37,750 nucleotides of DNA from Deltaproteobacteria bacterium (GTDB lineage: Bacteria > Desulfobacterota > DSM-4660 > Desulfatiglandales > HGW-15): contig JAFDHB010000014.1 in assembly GCA_019308985.1 (NCBI GenBank), forward strand, positions 1 through 37,750, written 5' to 3'. Of the stretch, positions 27,908 to 36,073 are shown one piece after another (within the stretch, counting starts at the first letter, position 1; the number at the start of each line of letters is the position of its first letter). The notes under the pieces were generated by a model. It worked only from the letters and a program-made list of their open reading frames with translations, was not told the origin of the DNA and made no database searches. Position numbers and translations under genes: made by a program.

Positions 27908-28347
27908 TTTTTCTCTCCGACTCATAAATGTTTACATATTCTCTTATTTTGTCACAAAAAGCAAAACATCACAACTTGCTAGTTTCCAACCTATGTATTT
28001 CTGTGGGTACTTCGGACTTCTCTATCCTTGTACCCTTGGCCTTTTTCATCTTCCTTTTTTCCCGACTCATAATTCCAGAATTCTTCTTTGATCCCAGACC
28101 GCTTTTCTGACGGATTCATCTCACCCTTCTATTAGAATGGCTTGCACGCAGCCATGAAAAGGGTGTGATTCGCATGGTGCAAAAGTGTGAGAGTATTTAA
28201 TCGGGCCACCGCAGGCGTTCTCGCAACACTTGTTGCAGTATACCCTATGTAAAGATGCTTAGATATATTCAATTGCTCAGGGTTGTCGTTCTTTTGCGGA
28301 GTTGGGTGGAGAGAAGAAACTTAAGGCAGGAATCGAGCAAAATAGAA
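27908..28347. other. Intergenic region, nothing supported
   Basis: About 440 AT-richer bases between the antitoxin and the tRNA pair. I see no gene, tRNA or strong hairpin. The left edge must carry the antitoxin promoter. Confidence 0.45.
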
Positions 28348-28381
28348 GGGCCTGCAAGTTGTTGATATCTCTTGCAGACCC
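28348..28381 (-). terminator. Hairpin after tRNA-Cys, likely operon terminator
   Basis: On the minus strand GGGTCTGCAAG pairs with CTTGCAGGCCC (one mismatch) followed by TTCTATTTT. It lies 19 bases past the tRNA-Cys 3' end, a natural end for the long minus-strand transcript. Confidence 0.6.
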
Positions 28382-28399
28382 TTGGTGTGTCGAAGAAAA

Positions 28400-28475
28400 T
28401 GGAGGCGGCAACCGGATTCGAACCGGTGAATAGCGGTTTTGCAGACCGCTGCCTTAGCCACTTGGCTATGCCGCC
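28400..28475 (-). tRNA. tRNA-Cys (GCA)
   Basis: 76 bases with genomically encoded CCA. Acceptor stem GGCGGCA/TGCCGCC, discriminator U as expected for cysteine, anticodon loop CT-GCA-AA closed by CGGT…ACCG-type pairing, and T-loop GGTTCGAATCC. It lies 12 bases from tRNA-Gly on the same strand. Confidence 0.97.
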
Positions 28476-28487
28476 CCTGGAGAATGC

Positions 28488-28563
28488 TGGAGCGGGAAAC
28501 GGGACTCGAACCCGCGACAACCACGTTGGCAACGTGGGGCTCTACCAACTGAGCTATTCCCGC
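28488..28563 (-). tRNA. tRNA-Gly (GCC)
   Basis: 76 bases including encoded CCA. Acceptor stem GCGGGAA/TTCCCGC, D-loop AGCTCAGTTGGTAGAGC, anticodon stem CCACG/CGTGG around TT-GCC-AA, and T-arm GCGGGTTCGAGTCCCGT. It starts 49 bases after the pgsA stop and is probably co-transcribed with it. Confidence 0.97.
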
Positions 28564-28612
28564 AGAGCTATTTTTCATTCTATGGTTTACAGGCCGTTTG
28601 TCAATAGAAAAT

Positions 28613-29212
28613 CTAACCCTTATCGTTCCGCCCCCGGAGAACCTTTTCACGGGAAAATACCCGGTGAAATTGTTGAAAGTAGGCCCACCCCGACCAGATG
28701 GTCAAGACCAGTGCAGGCCACAGAAAGGCCATACCCACAGCATGGAAATTGATTTCGTAGTACTCGTAGTGGAGGCACAAACCTACCAGGGCCACCGATT
28801 GAAAGATGGTCTTGTGCTTTCCCAGGGAACTGGCCTGTATTACGGTGCCATCGCTGACCGCTATGCTTCTCAACCCGGTGACGGCTATTTCCCTGGCTAT
28901 GATAATGATGACTACCCACGCGGGGATCCTGTCCAAGGGAATAAGCATGATCATGGTGGCCGAGACCAGGATCTTGTCCGCCATGGGGTCAAGGAATTTC
29001 CCAAGCAGGGTCACGGCCCCGTATCTCCGGGCAAAAAACCCGTCGAGGATGTCGGTCACAAACGCCAGGCCGAAGAAGATCGCGGCAAGAAGACTCCCTA
29101 CCTTGCCTTCGAAATAGAGACTGACGATCACCAGGGGAATGCAGGCCAAACGGAAAAAACTCAGTATGTTAGGTAAGTTGGATACCGCCTCTTCCCGAAA
29201 ATCCCTGTCCAT
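28613..29212 (-). CDS. pgsA: CDP-diacylglycerol–glycerol-3-phosphate 3-phosphatidyltransferase
   Basis: Makes phosphatidylglycerol phosphate from CDP-diacylglycerol and glycerol 3-phosphate at the inner membrane, the committed step to phosphatidylglycerol and cardiolipin. The 199-residue protein has the complete CDP-alcohol phosphotransferase motif, starting DILDGFFAR and ending GKFLDPMAD (D-x2-DG-x2-AR-x8-G-x3-D-x3-D), and several membrane spans. NLPNILSFFRL at the N-terminus is typical of PgsA. It lies in a minus-strand run between the lytic transglycosylase and the tRNA pair. Confidence 0.95.
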   Translation of the reverse strand: MDRDFREEAVSNLPNILSFFRLACIPLVIVSLYFEGKVGSLLAAIFFGLAFVTDILDGFFARRYGAVTLLGKFLDPMADKILVSATMIMLIPLDRIPAWVVIIIIAREIAVTGLRSIAVSDGTVIQASSLGKHKTIFQSVALVGLCLHYEYYEINFHAVGMAFLWPALVLTIWSGWAYFQQFHRVFSREKVLRGRNDKG

Positions 29213-29246
29213 CTAAGCACCGTGAGATTTGGGTCTAGGTTTACGA

Positions 29247-29852
29247 TTACTCGGTTATTGGGCCGGAGGGTCTTCTCTTGCTTTTCTCATAATACTCCAT
29301 CACCCTGTTGATAAAAGCTATGGTCTCGGGGAATGGAGGAATACCCTTGTATTTCTCAATCGCCTCGGGCCCTGCATTGTACGCAGCCAATGCCAACTTC
29401 TTGTCATAATCATAGCGTTCCAGGAGGAGGCCGAGGTAACGTGTCCCTCCGAAGATATTTTCCTCGGGATTAAAGGGGTCTCCCACATCCATGGCCTCTG
29501 CCGTCTCCGGCATGAGCTGCATAAGGCCCTTGGCCCCTTTCCTGGATACCGCCCTCCTGTCAAAGCCGGATTCGGCCCTTATTACTGCCTTCACAAAAAG
29601 GGGCTCCACATTGAACTCCCGGCATGCCTGCCGAATGATTCCTTCGTACTTCTTTATGTACTCTGCGGGCCTCTCGGGGTACTCCCGGATGTATAACTTG
29701 TACCGCCTGTCCGATTTGATGTTGGTAAAGTGCCACACCCCTTGCTCGTCCTTGTAGCGGTAAATGTCCCCGAAGGCCGGCCCCTCGGCAGCCAGAATCA
29801 GCATCAGACCAATCGCTGAAAAAACTATGTGGCCTCCCCTGGGAATGATCAA
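29247..29852 (-). CDS. Lytic transglycosylase (SLT domain), secreted
   Basis: Cleaves peptidoglycan glycan strands in the periplasm. 201 residues: an N-terminal signal segment (to about residue 28), a short DUF4124-like region ([16 protein letters not shown]), then an SLT domain with catalytic Glu in [16 protein letters not shown] and the substrate motifs [10 protein letters not shown]. The start is a TTG (29852) whose last bases overlap the fsa stop (TTGA), with GGGAG upstream, so translation is coupled to fsa. Confidence 0.9.
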   Translation of the reverse strand: MIIPRGGHIVFSAIGLMLILAAEGPAFGDIYRYKDEQGVWHFTNIKSDRRYKLYIREYPERPAEYIKKYEGIIRQACREFNVEPLFVKAVIRAESGFDRRAVSRKGAKGLMQLMPETAEAMDVGDPFNPEENIFGGTRYLGLLLERYDYDKKLALAAYNAGPEAIEKYKGIPPFPETIAFINRVMEYYEKSKRRPSGPITE

Positions 29853-30490
29853 CTCATTTTCTCCCAGTCGGCAAGGAACTTTTCCAGCCCGATATCCGTC
29901 AAGGGATGCCTTATCAACTGTTCCATGACCTTGTAGGGTATGGTCGCTATGTCAGCTCCCATTAGGGCTGCATCAAGCACGTGGAGGGGGTTTCTGATGC
30001 TTGCGACGATTACTTCCGTTTCAAAGCCATAGTTGTCATAGATCGCAAGGATTTGCTCCACCAGGTCCATTCCCTGGTGGCTTATGTCATCCAGCCTGCC
30101 CACAAAGGGGCTTACGTAGGCCGCGCCTGCCTTGGCAGCCATAAGTGCCTGGACCGGAGAAAAGCACAGGGTGACGTTCGTCTTTATGCCCTCGCTCGCC
30201 AGCAGCTTGACGGCCTTCAAACCCTCCTGCACCAGGGGGATCTTCACCACTATGTTGTCTGCGAGCTTGGCCAGTTCCCTCGCCTCCTTGACCATGCCAT
30301 CCTTCTCAGTGCTCAACACCTCTGCATTTACCGGCCCGTTGACGATGCTGCATATCTCCTTGATCAGCTCCTTGAACTCGCGGCCCTCTTTCGAGATAAG
30401 CGTGGGGTTGGTAGTTACCCCATCCAGCATCCCTAGTTCATTGGACTTCCTTATCTCCTCAACATTGGCCGTATCAATAAAGAATTTCAT
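29849..30490 (-). CDS. fsa: Fructose-6-phosphate aldolase / transaldolase-like (TalC/Fsa)
   Basis: A 213-residue small class I aldolase of the TalC/Fsa group. Lys83 in NIVVKIPL is the Schiff-base lysine. Other family blocks are [32 protein letters not shown] and SPFVGRLDD. This short family includes both fructose-6-phosphate aldolases and true transaldolases of the pentose-phosphate pathway, and sequence alone does not decide which; without another transaldolase in view, transaldolase activity is as likely. The ATG at 30490 has GGAGGAAG upstream. It overlaps the lytic transglycosylase start by 4 bases. Confidence 0.92.
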   Translation of the reverse strand: MKFFIDTANVEEIRKSNELGMLDGVTTNPTLISKEGREFKELIKEICSIVNGPVNAEVLSTEKDGMVKEARELAKLADNIVVKIPLVQEGLKAVKLLASEGIKTNVTLCFSPVQALMAAKAGAAYVSPFVGRLDDISHQGMDLVEQILAIYDNYGFETEVIVASIRNPLHVLDAALMGADIATIPYKVMEQLIRHPLTDIGLEKFLADWEKMS

Positions 30491-30562
30491 GGACTTCCTC
30501 CTCCAATCCTCCTGACAGAATGTTTGTGAATCGCCACAACACTACCTCTCCGGCACCCCTTA

Positions 30563-30808
30563 TCAACCCCTGCTTTCCCGGCTGAACCTGGACGCGCATT
30601 CCTCGCTACAGAAGAAATACTCTTGGCCCTCAATATTTCTCTTTATGGAATCCCGCTTCGGGATATAGGTCTTGCAAAAGGGGTCTTGGACCATCTCATC
30701 GATTACACCGCCCTCTTTGCCCCTGTCTATCTTCTTGCCCGGTCCGAGAAACACCCTGAAAATGCGGTACAACACGTATGCCAGTATGGCGTAAATAAGG
30801 AGTTTCAT
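30563..30808 (-). CDS. Small membrane-anchored YHS/TRASH-like metal-binding protein
   Basis: 81 residues: one N-terminal membrane helix (LLIYAILAYVLYRIFRVFL) followed by a YHS-like domain with DPFCKTYIP and EYFFCSEECASRF. The three cysteines (one plus the CxxxC pair) suit metal or cofactor binding. It starts immediately after the folK stop codon with no gap. Function unknown; such proteins are frequent in Desulfobacterota. Confidence 0.8.
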   Translation of the reverse strand: MKLLIYAILAYVLYRIFRVFLGPGKKIDRGKEGGVIDEMVQDPFCKTYIPKRDSIKRNIEGQEYFFCSEECASRFSRESRG

Positions 30809-31309
30809 CTACTGTTCCTTCATGGGCCTGACTTCTTGCTCTCCCGCCGGTATCTCTTCCAACAGCTCCCTCATTGTTACTCCCAGGCCGGGATGAATCA
30901 AGTCAGGTGCGATTTGAACCAGGGGTACGAGGGCGAAGCGCCTGGCATGGAGACGGGGATGGGGCACCACAAGGCTGTCATTTCTTATGATCTCCCGGCC
31001 GAATATCAGGAGATCCAGGTCTATGGTCCTGGCTTCCCACCTCTTCGCCCTGACCCTTCCCATGTCCCTTTCTATGGAAAGCAAGATCTCCAACAACTCC
31101 ATAGCCGAGAGGCCTGTCTCCAGGCAAGCAACCCCATTGAGGTACCAGTCCTGGCCGGTCACACCGACCGGTTCCGTCCAGAACCACTCGGAGCATCCCC
31201 CCATCTTGCAGCCCGGGGCCTTGTCCATCAGGTCTATCGCCCTTGTGCAGTTGTAAAACCTGTCTCCCAGGTTTGAGCCTATGCCTATGTAAGCAATTGT
31301 TTGCCCCAT
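30809..31309 (-). CDS. folK: 2-amino-4-hydroxy-6-hydroxymethyldihydropteridine diphosphokinase
   Basis: Transfers pyrophosphate from ATP to 6-hydroxymethyl-7,8-dihydropterin in folate synthesis. The 166 residues contain the family hallmarks IGIGSNLGDR at the N-terminus, ERDMGRVRAKRWEARTIDLD with the metal-binding DxD, and VVPHPRLHARRFALVPL. It starts one base after the dapB stop and ends directly against the YHS-like gene, so it is embedded in the lysine–cell-wall operon. No other folate genes are in view. Confidence 0.96.
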   Translation of the reverse strand: MGQTIAYIGIGSNLGDRFYNCTRAIDLMDKAPGCKMGGCSEWFWTEPVGVTGQDWYLNGVACLETGLSAMELLEILLSIERDMGRVRAKRWEARTIDLDLLIFGREIIRNDSLVVPHPRLHARRFALVPLVQIAPDLIHPGLGVTMRELLEEIPAGEQEVRPMKEQ

Positions 31310-31310
31310 G

Positions 31311-32114
31311 CTACCTTAGTCCCAGGACATCCTGCATGTCATAGAGGCCAGGAGATTGGTGGATCACCCACCTGGCCGCCCTTATTGCGCCCCTTGCAAA
31401 GTTATCCCTGTTGTGTGCCCGGTGGGTCAACTCCAACCTTTCACCCATGCCACCGAACATCACGGTATGCTCCCCGGTGATATCCCCCGCCCTCCAGGTC
31501 TGGATCCCTATCTCTTCTCTTCTCCTCTCACCTATGATGCCCTTCCTCTGGTAGACGGCCACCTGGTCCAGCTCCTGATTGCGGGCCTTTGCCAGGATTT
31601 CGGCCAATCGCACGGCGGTCCCGCTGGGAGCGTCCTTCTTGAACCTGTGGTGGACCTCCAGCACTTCTATGTCATAATCCTCCCCGAGGACGTGCGCCAT
31701 TTCTTGAGCGATCTTGAACATGACGTTGACACCCACGCTCATATTGGGAGCCATTACGCACCGGATCTCCTTCGCCAGCCCTACCGCTTCCTCCAATTGC
31801 CCCTTGCTGAATCCTGTGGTGCCTATGACCATAGGAAGCCCACGCCGGGAGGCCAAGCGGAGGTTTTCCAGGGTGGATTCGGGCGTAGTGAAGTCGATCA
31901 GCACATCACAATCCTCCCCAACATCCTTCAATGAAGCCTTTATCTCGATCCCCTGGCTGCCGAGGCCGACCACCAAGCCCACGTCCTCGCCGACTTTGGG
32001 ATGCTCAGGGTGTTCAAAGGCCCCTGAAAGGACAAAGTCCTCAGCCTGGTGGATCATGTGAATAACCCGCTCTCCCATGCGACCTGCCGCCCCGGCAACA
32101 ACAGCCCTAATCAT
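31311..32114 (-). CDS. dapB: 4-hydroxy-tetrahydrodipicolinate reductase
   Basis: Reduces hydroxytetrahydrodipicolinate with NAD(P)H in the diaminopimelate/lysine pathway. 267 residues with the nucleotide-binding VAGAAGRMGERV, the substrate-binding block EVHHRFKKDAPSGTA and FTTPEST. The frame is open from a GTG at 32129, but that codon is part of the Shine-Dalgarno AAGGAGG; the ATG at 32114 is the better start. dapA lies upstream, separated by ~340 bases that include repeat D. Confidence 0.96.
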   Translation of the reverse strand: MIRAVVAGAAGRMGERVIHMIHQAEDFVLSGAFEHPEHPKVGEDVGLVVGLGSQGIEIKASLKDVGEDCDVLIDFTTPESTLENLRLASRRGLPMVIGTTGFSKGQLEEAVGLAKEIRCVMAPNMSVGVNVMFKIAQEMAHVLGEDYDIEVLEVHHRFKKDAPSGTAVRLAEILAKARNQELDQVAVYQRKGIIGERRREEIGIQTWRAGDITGEHTVMFGGMGERLELTHRAHNRDNFARGAIRAARWVIHQSPGLYDMQDVLGLR

Positions 32115-32322
32115 GATTCCCTCCTTCACAACCTATTGCCTCAATCCAAACTGTAGAGCTGGCCGAGCGCCTAAGCGCTCGTTGCCTGCAAGCGCCAACC
32201 CCATAGAATAGAACCGAAAAGAGGCAGATCAAATCCGTCTCTGTCCATCAAACACTGTCCCAACTCTCTAATTCGCTCAATACAGACAAGAATTGCAAGA
32301 GACGTCCAATGTTGCCCCTCAA

Positions 32323-32448
32323 GATGCTTTCGGAAAAGCCTTAGATGCAAGGCACGCAAATCTTTAGGAATGAGGCGTACATAGGGGTACGCCGCAGTGA
32401 CTAAAGATGCAGCGCAACGCCGCAGATGAGGTTTTTCCGGAAGCATCG
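32323..32448. repeat. Palindromic dispersed repeat, family 1, copy D
   Basis: 126 bases from GATGCTTTCGG to GGAAGCATCGAC-like ends, with core GAGGCGTACataggggTACGCCGC. It begins two bases after the dapA stop (read on the minus strand), just as copy A begins two bases after argG. It is inverse to copy A, with most positions matching. Confidence 0.85.
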
Positions 32449-32450
32449 AC

Positions 32451-33323
32451 CTATATCAAGCCGTAGCCTTTCAAGGCCTGCTCCAGTCTCTGCCTATTCT
32501 GCTGAGACATCCGGCACATGGGAAGCCTCATCTCCTCTCCGATCATCCCCATAATACCAAGGGAGGTCTTGACCGGTATGGGATTCGTCTCAATGAACAT
32601 GGCCTTACACAAGGGTAAGAGCTTGTAAAAAAGTTCCCGCGCCTTGCCGACGTCACCTTTTTCCCATGCCCTCACCATATCCGCGTTGTCCTTCGGCACT
32701 ATATTGGCCACTACCGAGATGACCCCCTTCCCCCCGATGCCGAGTACGGGCAGGGTAAGATTGTCATCTCCCGACAAAAGGGTAATCCTGTCGCCGGCCA
32801 GCAAGAGGATCTCGGCCATTTGGCCCAGGTTTCCTGAGGCCTCCTTTATCGCCACCACCTCCGGCAATTCTGCGAGTCGTGCGACCGTCTCGGGGAGCAT
32901 ATTCACACCCGTCCTCCCCGGAATGTTGTACAGCACTTGGGGTAGAGGCACTGCCTCGGCTATGGCCTTAAAATGAAGATACATTCCTTCCTGGGTAGGC
33001 TTGTTGTAGTAGGGGACCACCTGCAAGGTCCCGTCCGCCCCTGCCTTCTTGGCATGCTCGGTCAGCTCTACGGCCTCACTCGTGCTGTTCCCTCCGGTCC
33101 CGGCGATCACAGGGACTCGCCCCTTAACAGCCTCTACCGCTATGTCAATAACCCTTTTGTGCTCCTCCATGCTGAGCGTGGCTGACTCCCCTGTAGTCCC
33201 ACAGGGGACGATGGCGTCCGTACCGTTGGAAATCTGGAACTCGATAAGATTCCGATATCCTTCCTCGTCTACTTTCCCGTCTTTGAAAGGCGTAACCAGT
33301 GCTACCATGGATCCGGTAAACAT
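32451..33323 (-). CDS. dapA: 4-hydroxy-tetrahydrodipicolinate synthase
   Basis: Condenses pyruvate with aspartate semialdehyde, the first lysine-branch step. 290 residues. Lys160 in VVAIKEASGN forms the Schiff base, Tyr132 in VLYNIPGRTG and the GTTGES loop (42–47) complete the catalytic site. Two ATGs are adjacent; the second (33323) has AAGGAGG at 5-base spacing and is chosen over 33326. It lies downstream of dapF, and repeat D separates it from dapB. Confidence 0.97.
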   Translation of the reverse strand: MFTGSMVALVTPFKDGKVDEEGYRNLIEFQISNGTDAIVPCGTTGESATLSMEEHKRVIDIAVEAVKGRVPVIAGTGGNSTSEAVELTEHAKKAGADGTLQVVPYYNKPTQEGMYLHFKAIAEAVPLPQVLYNIPGRTGVNMLPETVARLAELPEVVAIKEASGNLGQMAEILLLAGDRITLLSGDDNLTLPVLGIGGKGVISVVANIVPKDNADMVRAWEKGDVGKARELFYKLLPLCKAMFIETNPIPVKTSLGIMGMIGEEMRLPMCRMSQQNRQRLEQALKGYGLI

Positions 33324-33449
33324 CATAACCTCCTTGCTAATCCCAGCTAATCATTCACTTGAAGCGAATCTGGACCGAAAAGATTGATTCTTCGTCCCTA
33401 GCTCTTAACCTTCATTGCTCCCCGTGGCGGGTTGAAAAGGAGCCTTTTA

Positions 33450-34274
33450 CTAATCAAGCGCCTCCTCGTGTAAATGGGCCTGGTAGACGATTGATGTACC
33501 GCCCTCGAGGTACACTTCCCTGAACTCATTGCCTTCCTTCAGGAAGTGGACCTTCAGCTCCTCTCCCCCCCTGGTCCTGACCCTGGTGGGGGAACTTACC
33601 CTTCCCTTCGCAGCAGATACGAGGGTCGCCGCTATCGCACCCGTACCACAGGCGAGCGTCTCATCCTCAACACCCCTCTCATAGGTCCTGTTCTCAATCA
33701 AGTCCCGGCCTATTATCTTCATAAAGTTGGCGTTGGTCCCCGACGGTGAGAACATCTCGTGGTATCTTATTGCTCGTCCCTGCTCAAAAACAGGGTGTCC
33801 TGGAAGATCTTCGACCTGCACCACCACGTGAGGAACCCCGGTATTTATGAAATCCACCTCGAGCCATCCCTCCTGACGCGGGAGATCGATATCCACCCTG
33901 AGATCGGAGGGCTCTGGCATCAGGACCTTTACCATTCGGCCCCTTACCTCTGCAGACACCGGGCCTGCAAGGGTATCAAAGGTCATCTTTGCTCCTGCGA
34001 TACCCTTTAAGTAGGCGAAACGGGAAACGCACCGTCCCCCGTTACCGCACATCTCCACCTCCCCGCCGTCGGCGTTCAAGTAGCGCCACGCAAAATCATA
34101 CCTGTCGGACTTCAAAACAAATATGAGCCCATCGGCACCAACTGATTCCCTCCTCCTGCACAGCTTCTCTGCCAATGGACCCATATCCTCCTCTGAGACG
34201 ATTCCATCCCTGTTGTCTATCAGGATGAAATCATTGCCGCTCCCATGCATCTTCCAGAAATTTATTCTTTTCAT
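33450..34274 (-). CDS. dapF: Diaminopimelate epimerase
   Basis: Interconverts LL- and meso-diaminopimelate without cofactor, using two cysteines. Both are present: Cys76 in MCGNGGRC and Cys209 in LACGTGA. N-terminal KMHGSGNDFILID and MFSPSGTNANF are family blocks. 274 residues, full length. It is between lysA and dapA in the same direction. No good Shine-Dalgarno is seen before the ATG at 34274. Confidence 0.97.
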   Translation of the reverse strand: MKRINFWKMHGSGNDFILIDNRDGIVSEEDMGPLAEKLCRRRESVGADGLIFVLKSDRYDFAWRYLNADGGEVEMCGNGGRCVSRFAYLKGIAGAKMTFDTLAGPVSAEVRGRMVKVLMPEPSDLRVDIDLPRQEGWLEVDFINTGVPHVVVQVEDLPGHPVFEQGRAIRYHEMFSPSGTNANFMKIIGRDLIENRTYERGVEDETLACGTGAIAATLVSAAKGRVSSPTRVRTRGGEELKVHFLKEGNEFREVYLEGGTSIVYQAHLHEEALD

Positions 34275-34347
34275 GGTTTCAACCAGACATCCCTGCTTGT
34301 TTCACAGGCCCAAAAATCGGGGGCGACTCCCAAAAGAGCAGCCACTC

Positions 34348-35607
34348 TTACAACAAGAACCCCGGGATCACTTCCCCCTTGACCAGGTCTTCGTAAGTCT
34401 CCCGGGCGCGGATGATGAAATAGTCTTTCCCCTTTACCATTACCTCCGCAACCCTGGGCCTGGAGTTGTAGTTGGAGGACATGCTGAAGCCATAGGCCCC
34501 TGCACTCATAATCGCCATCAGCTCCCCGGGTTCGAAGGAATCCAATTCCCTGTCTTTGGCGAAAAAATCTCCTGACTCACATATGGGCCCGACGACGTCG
34601 GCCCTTATTTTCCCCTTGTTCCCGCGCGTAACGGGCTGAATGCCGTGATAAGCCCCGTAAAGACTGGGCCGCATCAGGTCATTCATGGCTGCATCAACTA
34701 TGATGAACCTCTTGTTTTCGCTCGTGGACTTGGTATACAGCACCTTGGTGACCAGAATCCCCGCGTTCCCTGCAATGACACGCCCCGGCTCCAGGATGAG
34801 GGTCAAATCCCCCGTGTTGAGTTGCTCCTTTATGGCCCTGCCATACTCTTCAGGATGAGGTGGTTCTTCCTTCTCGTAGGTGATTCCCAGACCTCCCCCC
34901 AGGTCCAGGTACCTTATATCAATACCGGCGTCCTTGAGCCTTTCCACAAGCCCCAGCAACCTTTTCATGGCCTCCACGAAAGGGCTTATTTGGGTAAGCT
35001 GGGAACCTATATGACAAGAAACCCCGCTCACCCTCAGGTGAGGAAGCCCTGCCGCCTTGGTATATTCCTCCAGTGCCCTGTTAATATCAATCCCGAACTT
35101 GTTCTCCCTCAGACCCGTAGAGATGTAGGGATGGGTCTTGGGATCTATGTCCGGGTTGACCCTGATGGACACCGGCGCTTCTCTACCAAGCTTGCCGGCC
35201 AGATGGTTGAGCAGCTCAACTTCTTGCTCCGATTCTGCATTGAACATGAGAATTTCAGATTCGAGGGCAAATTCCAGATCCTCAACCCTCTTGCCCACAC
35301 CGGAGAAAACGATCTTCTTGGGCTCCACGCCGACCCTGAGGGCTCGAAACAGCTCTCCGCCCGAAACGATGTCCACACCCCCGCCCTCATTGGCAAAGAG
35401 CCTCACGACGGCCAGGTTGGAATTGGATTTCATTGAAAAACAGGTGAGGTGTTTGATGTCGCGGAATGCCCCGTCAAATGCCCTGAAATGCCTTACCAGG
35501 GTGGCATGGGAATATAAATAGAAGGGCGTGCCCACCTCTTTCGCTATCCCTCGGATCGGGACCTCTTCACAATAAAGCTCTTCATTCTTGTAAATGAAAT
35601 GGTGCAC
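34348..35607 (-). CDS. lysA: Diaminopimelate decarboxylase
   Basis: Converts meso-diaminopimelate to lysine with PLP. 419 residues: an alanine-racemase-like barrel with PLP lysine Lys60 in TCFSMKSNSN, HIGSQ and EPGRVI for phosphate binding, and the C-terminal CESGDFFAKDR and AGAYGFSMSSNYNSRPR active-site blocks. The start is a GTG at 35607, seven bases after the lipoprotein stop, with GAGGG about 11 bases upstream. It lies between the lipoprotein gene and dapF in the argH-led run. Confidence 0.96.
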   Translation of the reverse strand: MHHFIYKNEELYCEEVPIRGIAKEVGTPFYLYSHATLVRHFRAFDGAFRDIKHLTCFSMKSNSNLAVVRLFANEGGGVDIVSGGELFRALRVGVEPKKIVFSGVGKRVEDLEFALESEILMFNAESEQEVELLNHLAGKLGREAPVSIRVNPDIDPKTHPYISTGLRENKFGIDINRALEEYTKAAGLPHLRVSGVSCHIGSQLTQISPFVEAMKRLLGLVERLKDAGIDIRYLDLGGGLGITYEKEEPPHPEEYGRAIKEQLNTGDLTLILEPGRVIAGNAGILVTKVLYTKSTSENKRFIIVDAAMNDLMRPSLYGAYHGIQPVTRGNKGKIRADVVGPICESGDFFAKDRELDSFEPGELMAIMSAGAYGFSMSSNYNSRPRVAEVMVKGKDYFIIRARETYEDLVKGEVIPGFLL

Positions 35608-35614
35608 AGTCCGA

Positions 35615-36073
35615 CTATCCCTCGCCCAAAGCGTATGCCACCTTGGCTATGTTGGAAGGCGGGCCAACGAGCCCTTTGTCTCCCAGAAGGTGTACCTTGA
35701 AGTAAAATATACTATCCTTGCTCTTACCATCGACCGTGAACTCAACGCCGCCATCGGTCAGCACTTCTCTTCCGAAATCCTGGTGGGCATCGAACTCCAG
35801 CGGACACCCCTCGCAGGGAGGGGAACTCAGGGGGTATTCCGCATAATATACCCTGAGGCCGGTAACGGCCTTTCTCTTGGCATCTCCTTCCCCTTCCCGG
35901 ATTACCCCTCTCAAGATGATGTCATCTCCCACCCACTCACCTTTCAAGTCAATCACCGCTGCCCTCAAGGGCTCTCCTTGAGGCAAAAATGGCGGGGCCT
36001 TTTTCCCGCAAGACTGGATTCCGACTGATAATAATATTAAAAAGGGAATTCGCAAGATCCATTTGTTCAGCAA
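35615..36073 (-). CDS. Small lipoprotein between argH and lysA
   Basis: 152 residues: a hydrophobic signal with lipobox-like SVGIQSC, then GKKAPPFLPQGEP and a beta-rich domain resembling a fibronectin-type fold. Most likely anchored to the outer or inner membrane as a lipoprotein; function unknown. The open frame extends 105 bases upstream inside argH, but the best start is a TTG at 36073, which overlaps the argH stop by seven bases and has GGAGGAG within the argH tail. It follows argH and precedes lysA as in related genomes, as I recall. Confidence 0.75.
   Translation of the reverse strand: MLNKWILRIPFLILLSVGIQSCGKKAPPFLPQGEPLRAAVIDLKGEWVGDDIILRGVIREGEGDAKRKAVTGLRVYYAEYPLSSPPCEGCPLEFDAHQDFGREVLTDGGVEFTVDGKSKDSIFYFKVHLLGDKGLVGPPSNIAKVAYALGEG

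Noticed and set aside
28372..28752. 126-codon frame across the tRNA genes
   Set aside because: It reads through two tRNAs on the opposite strand; a chance frame.
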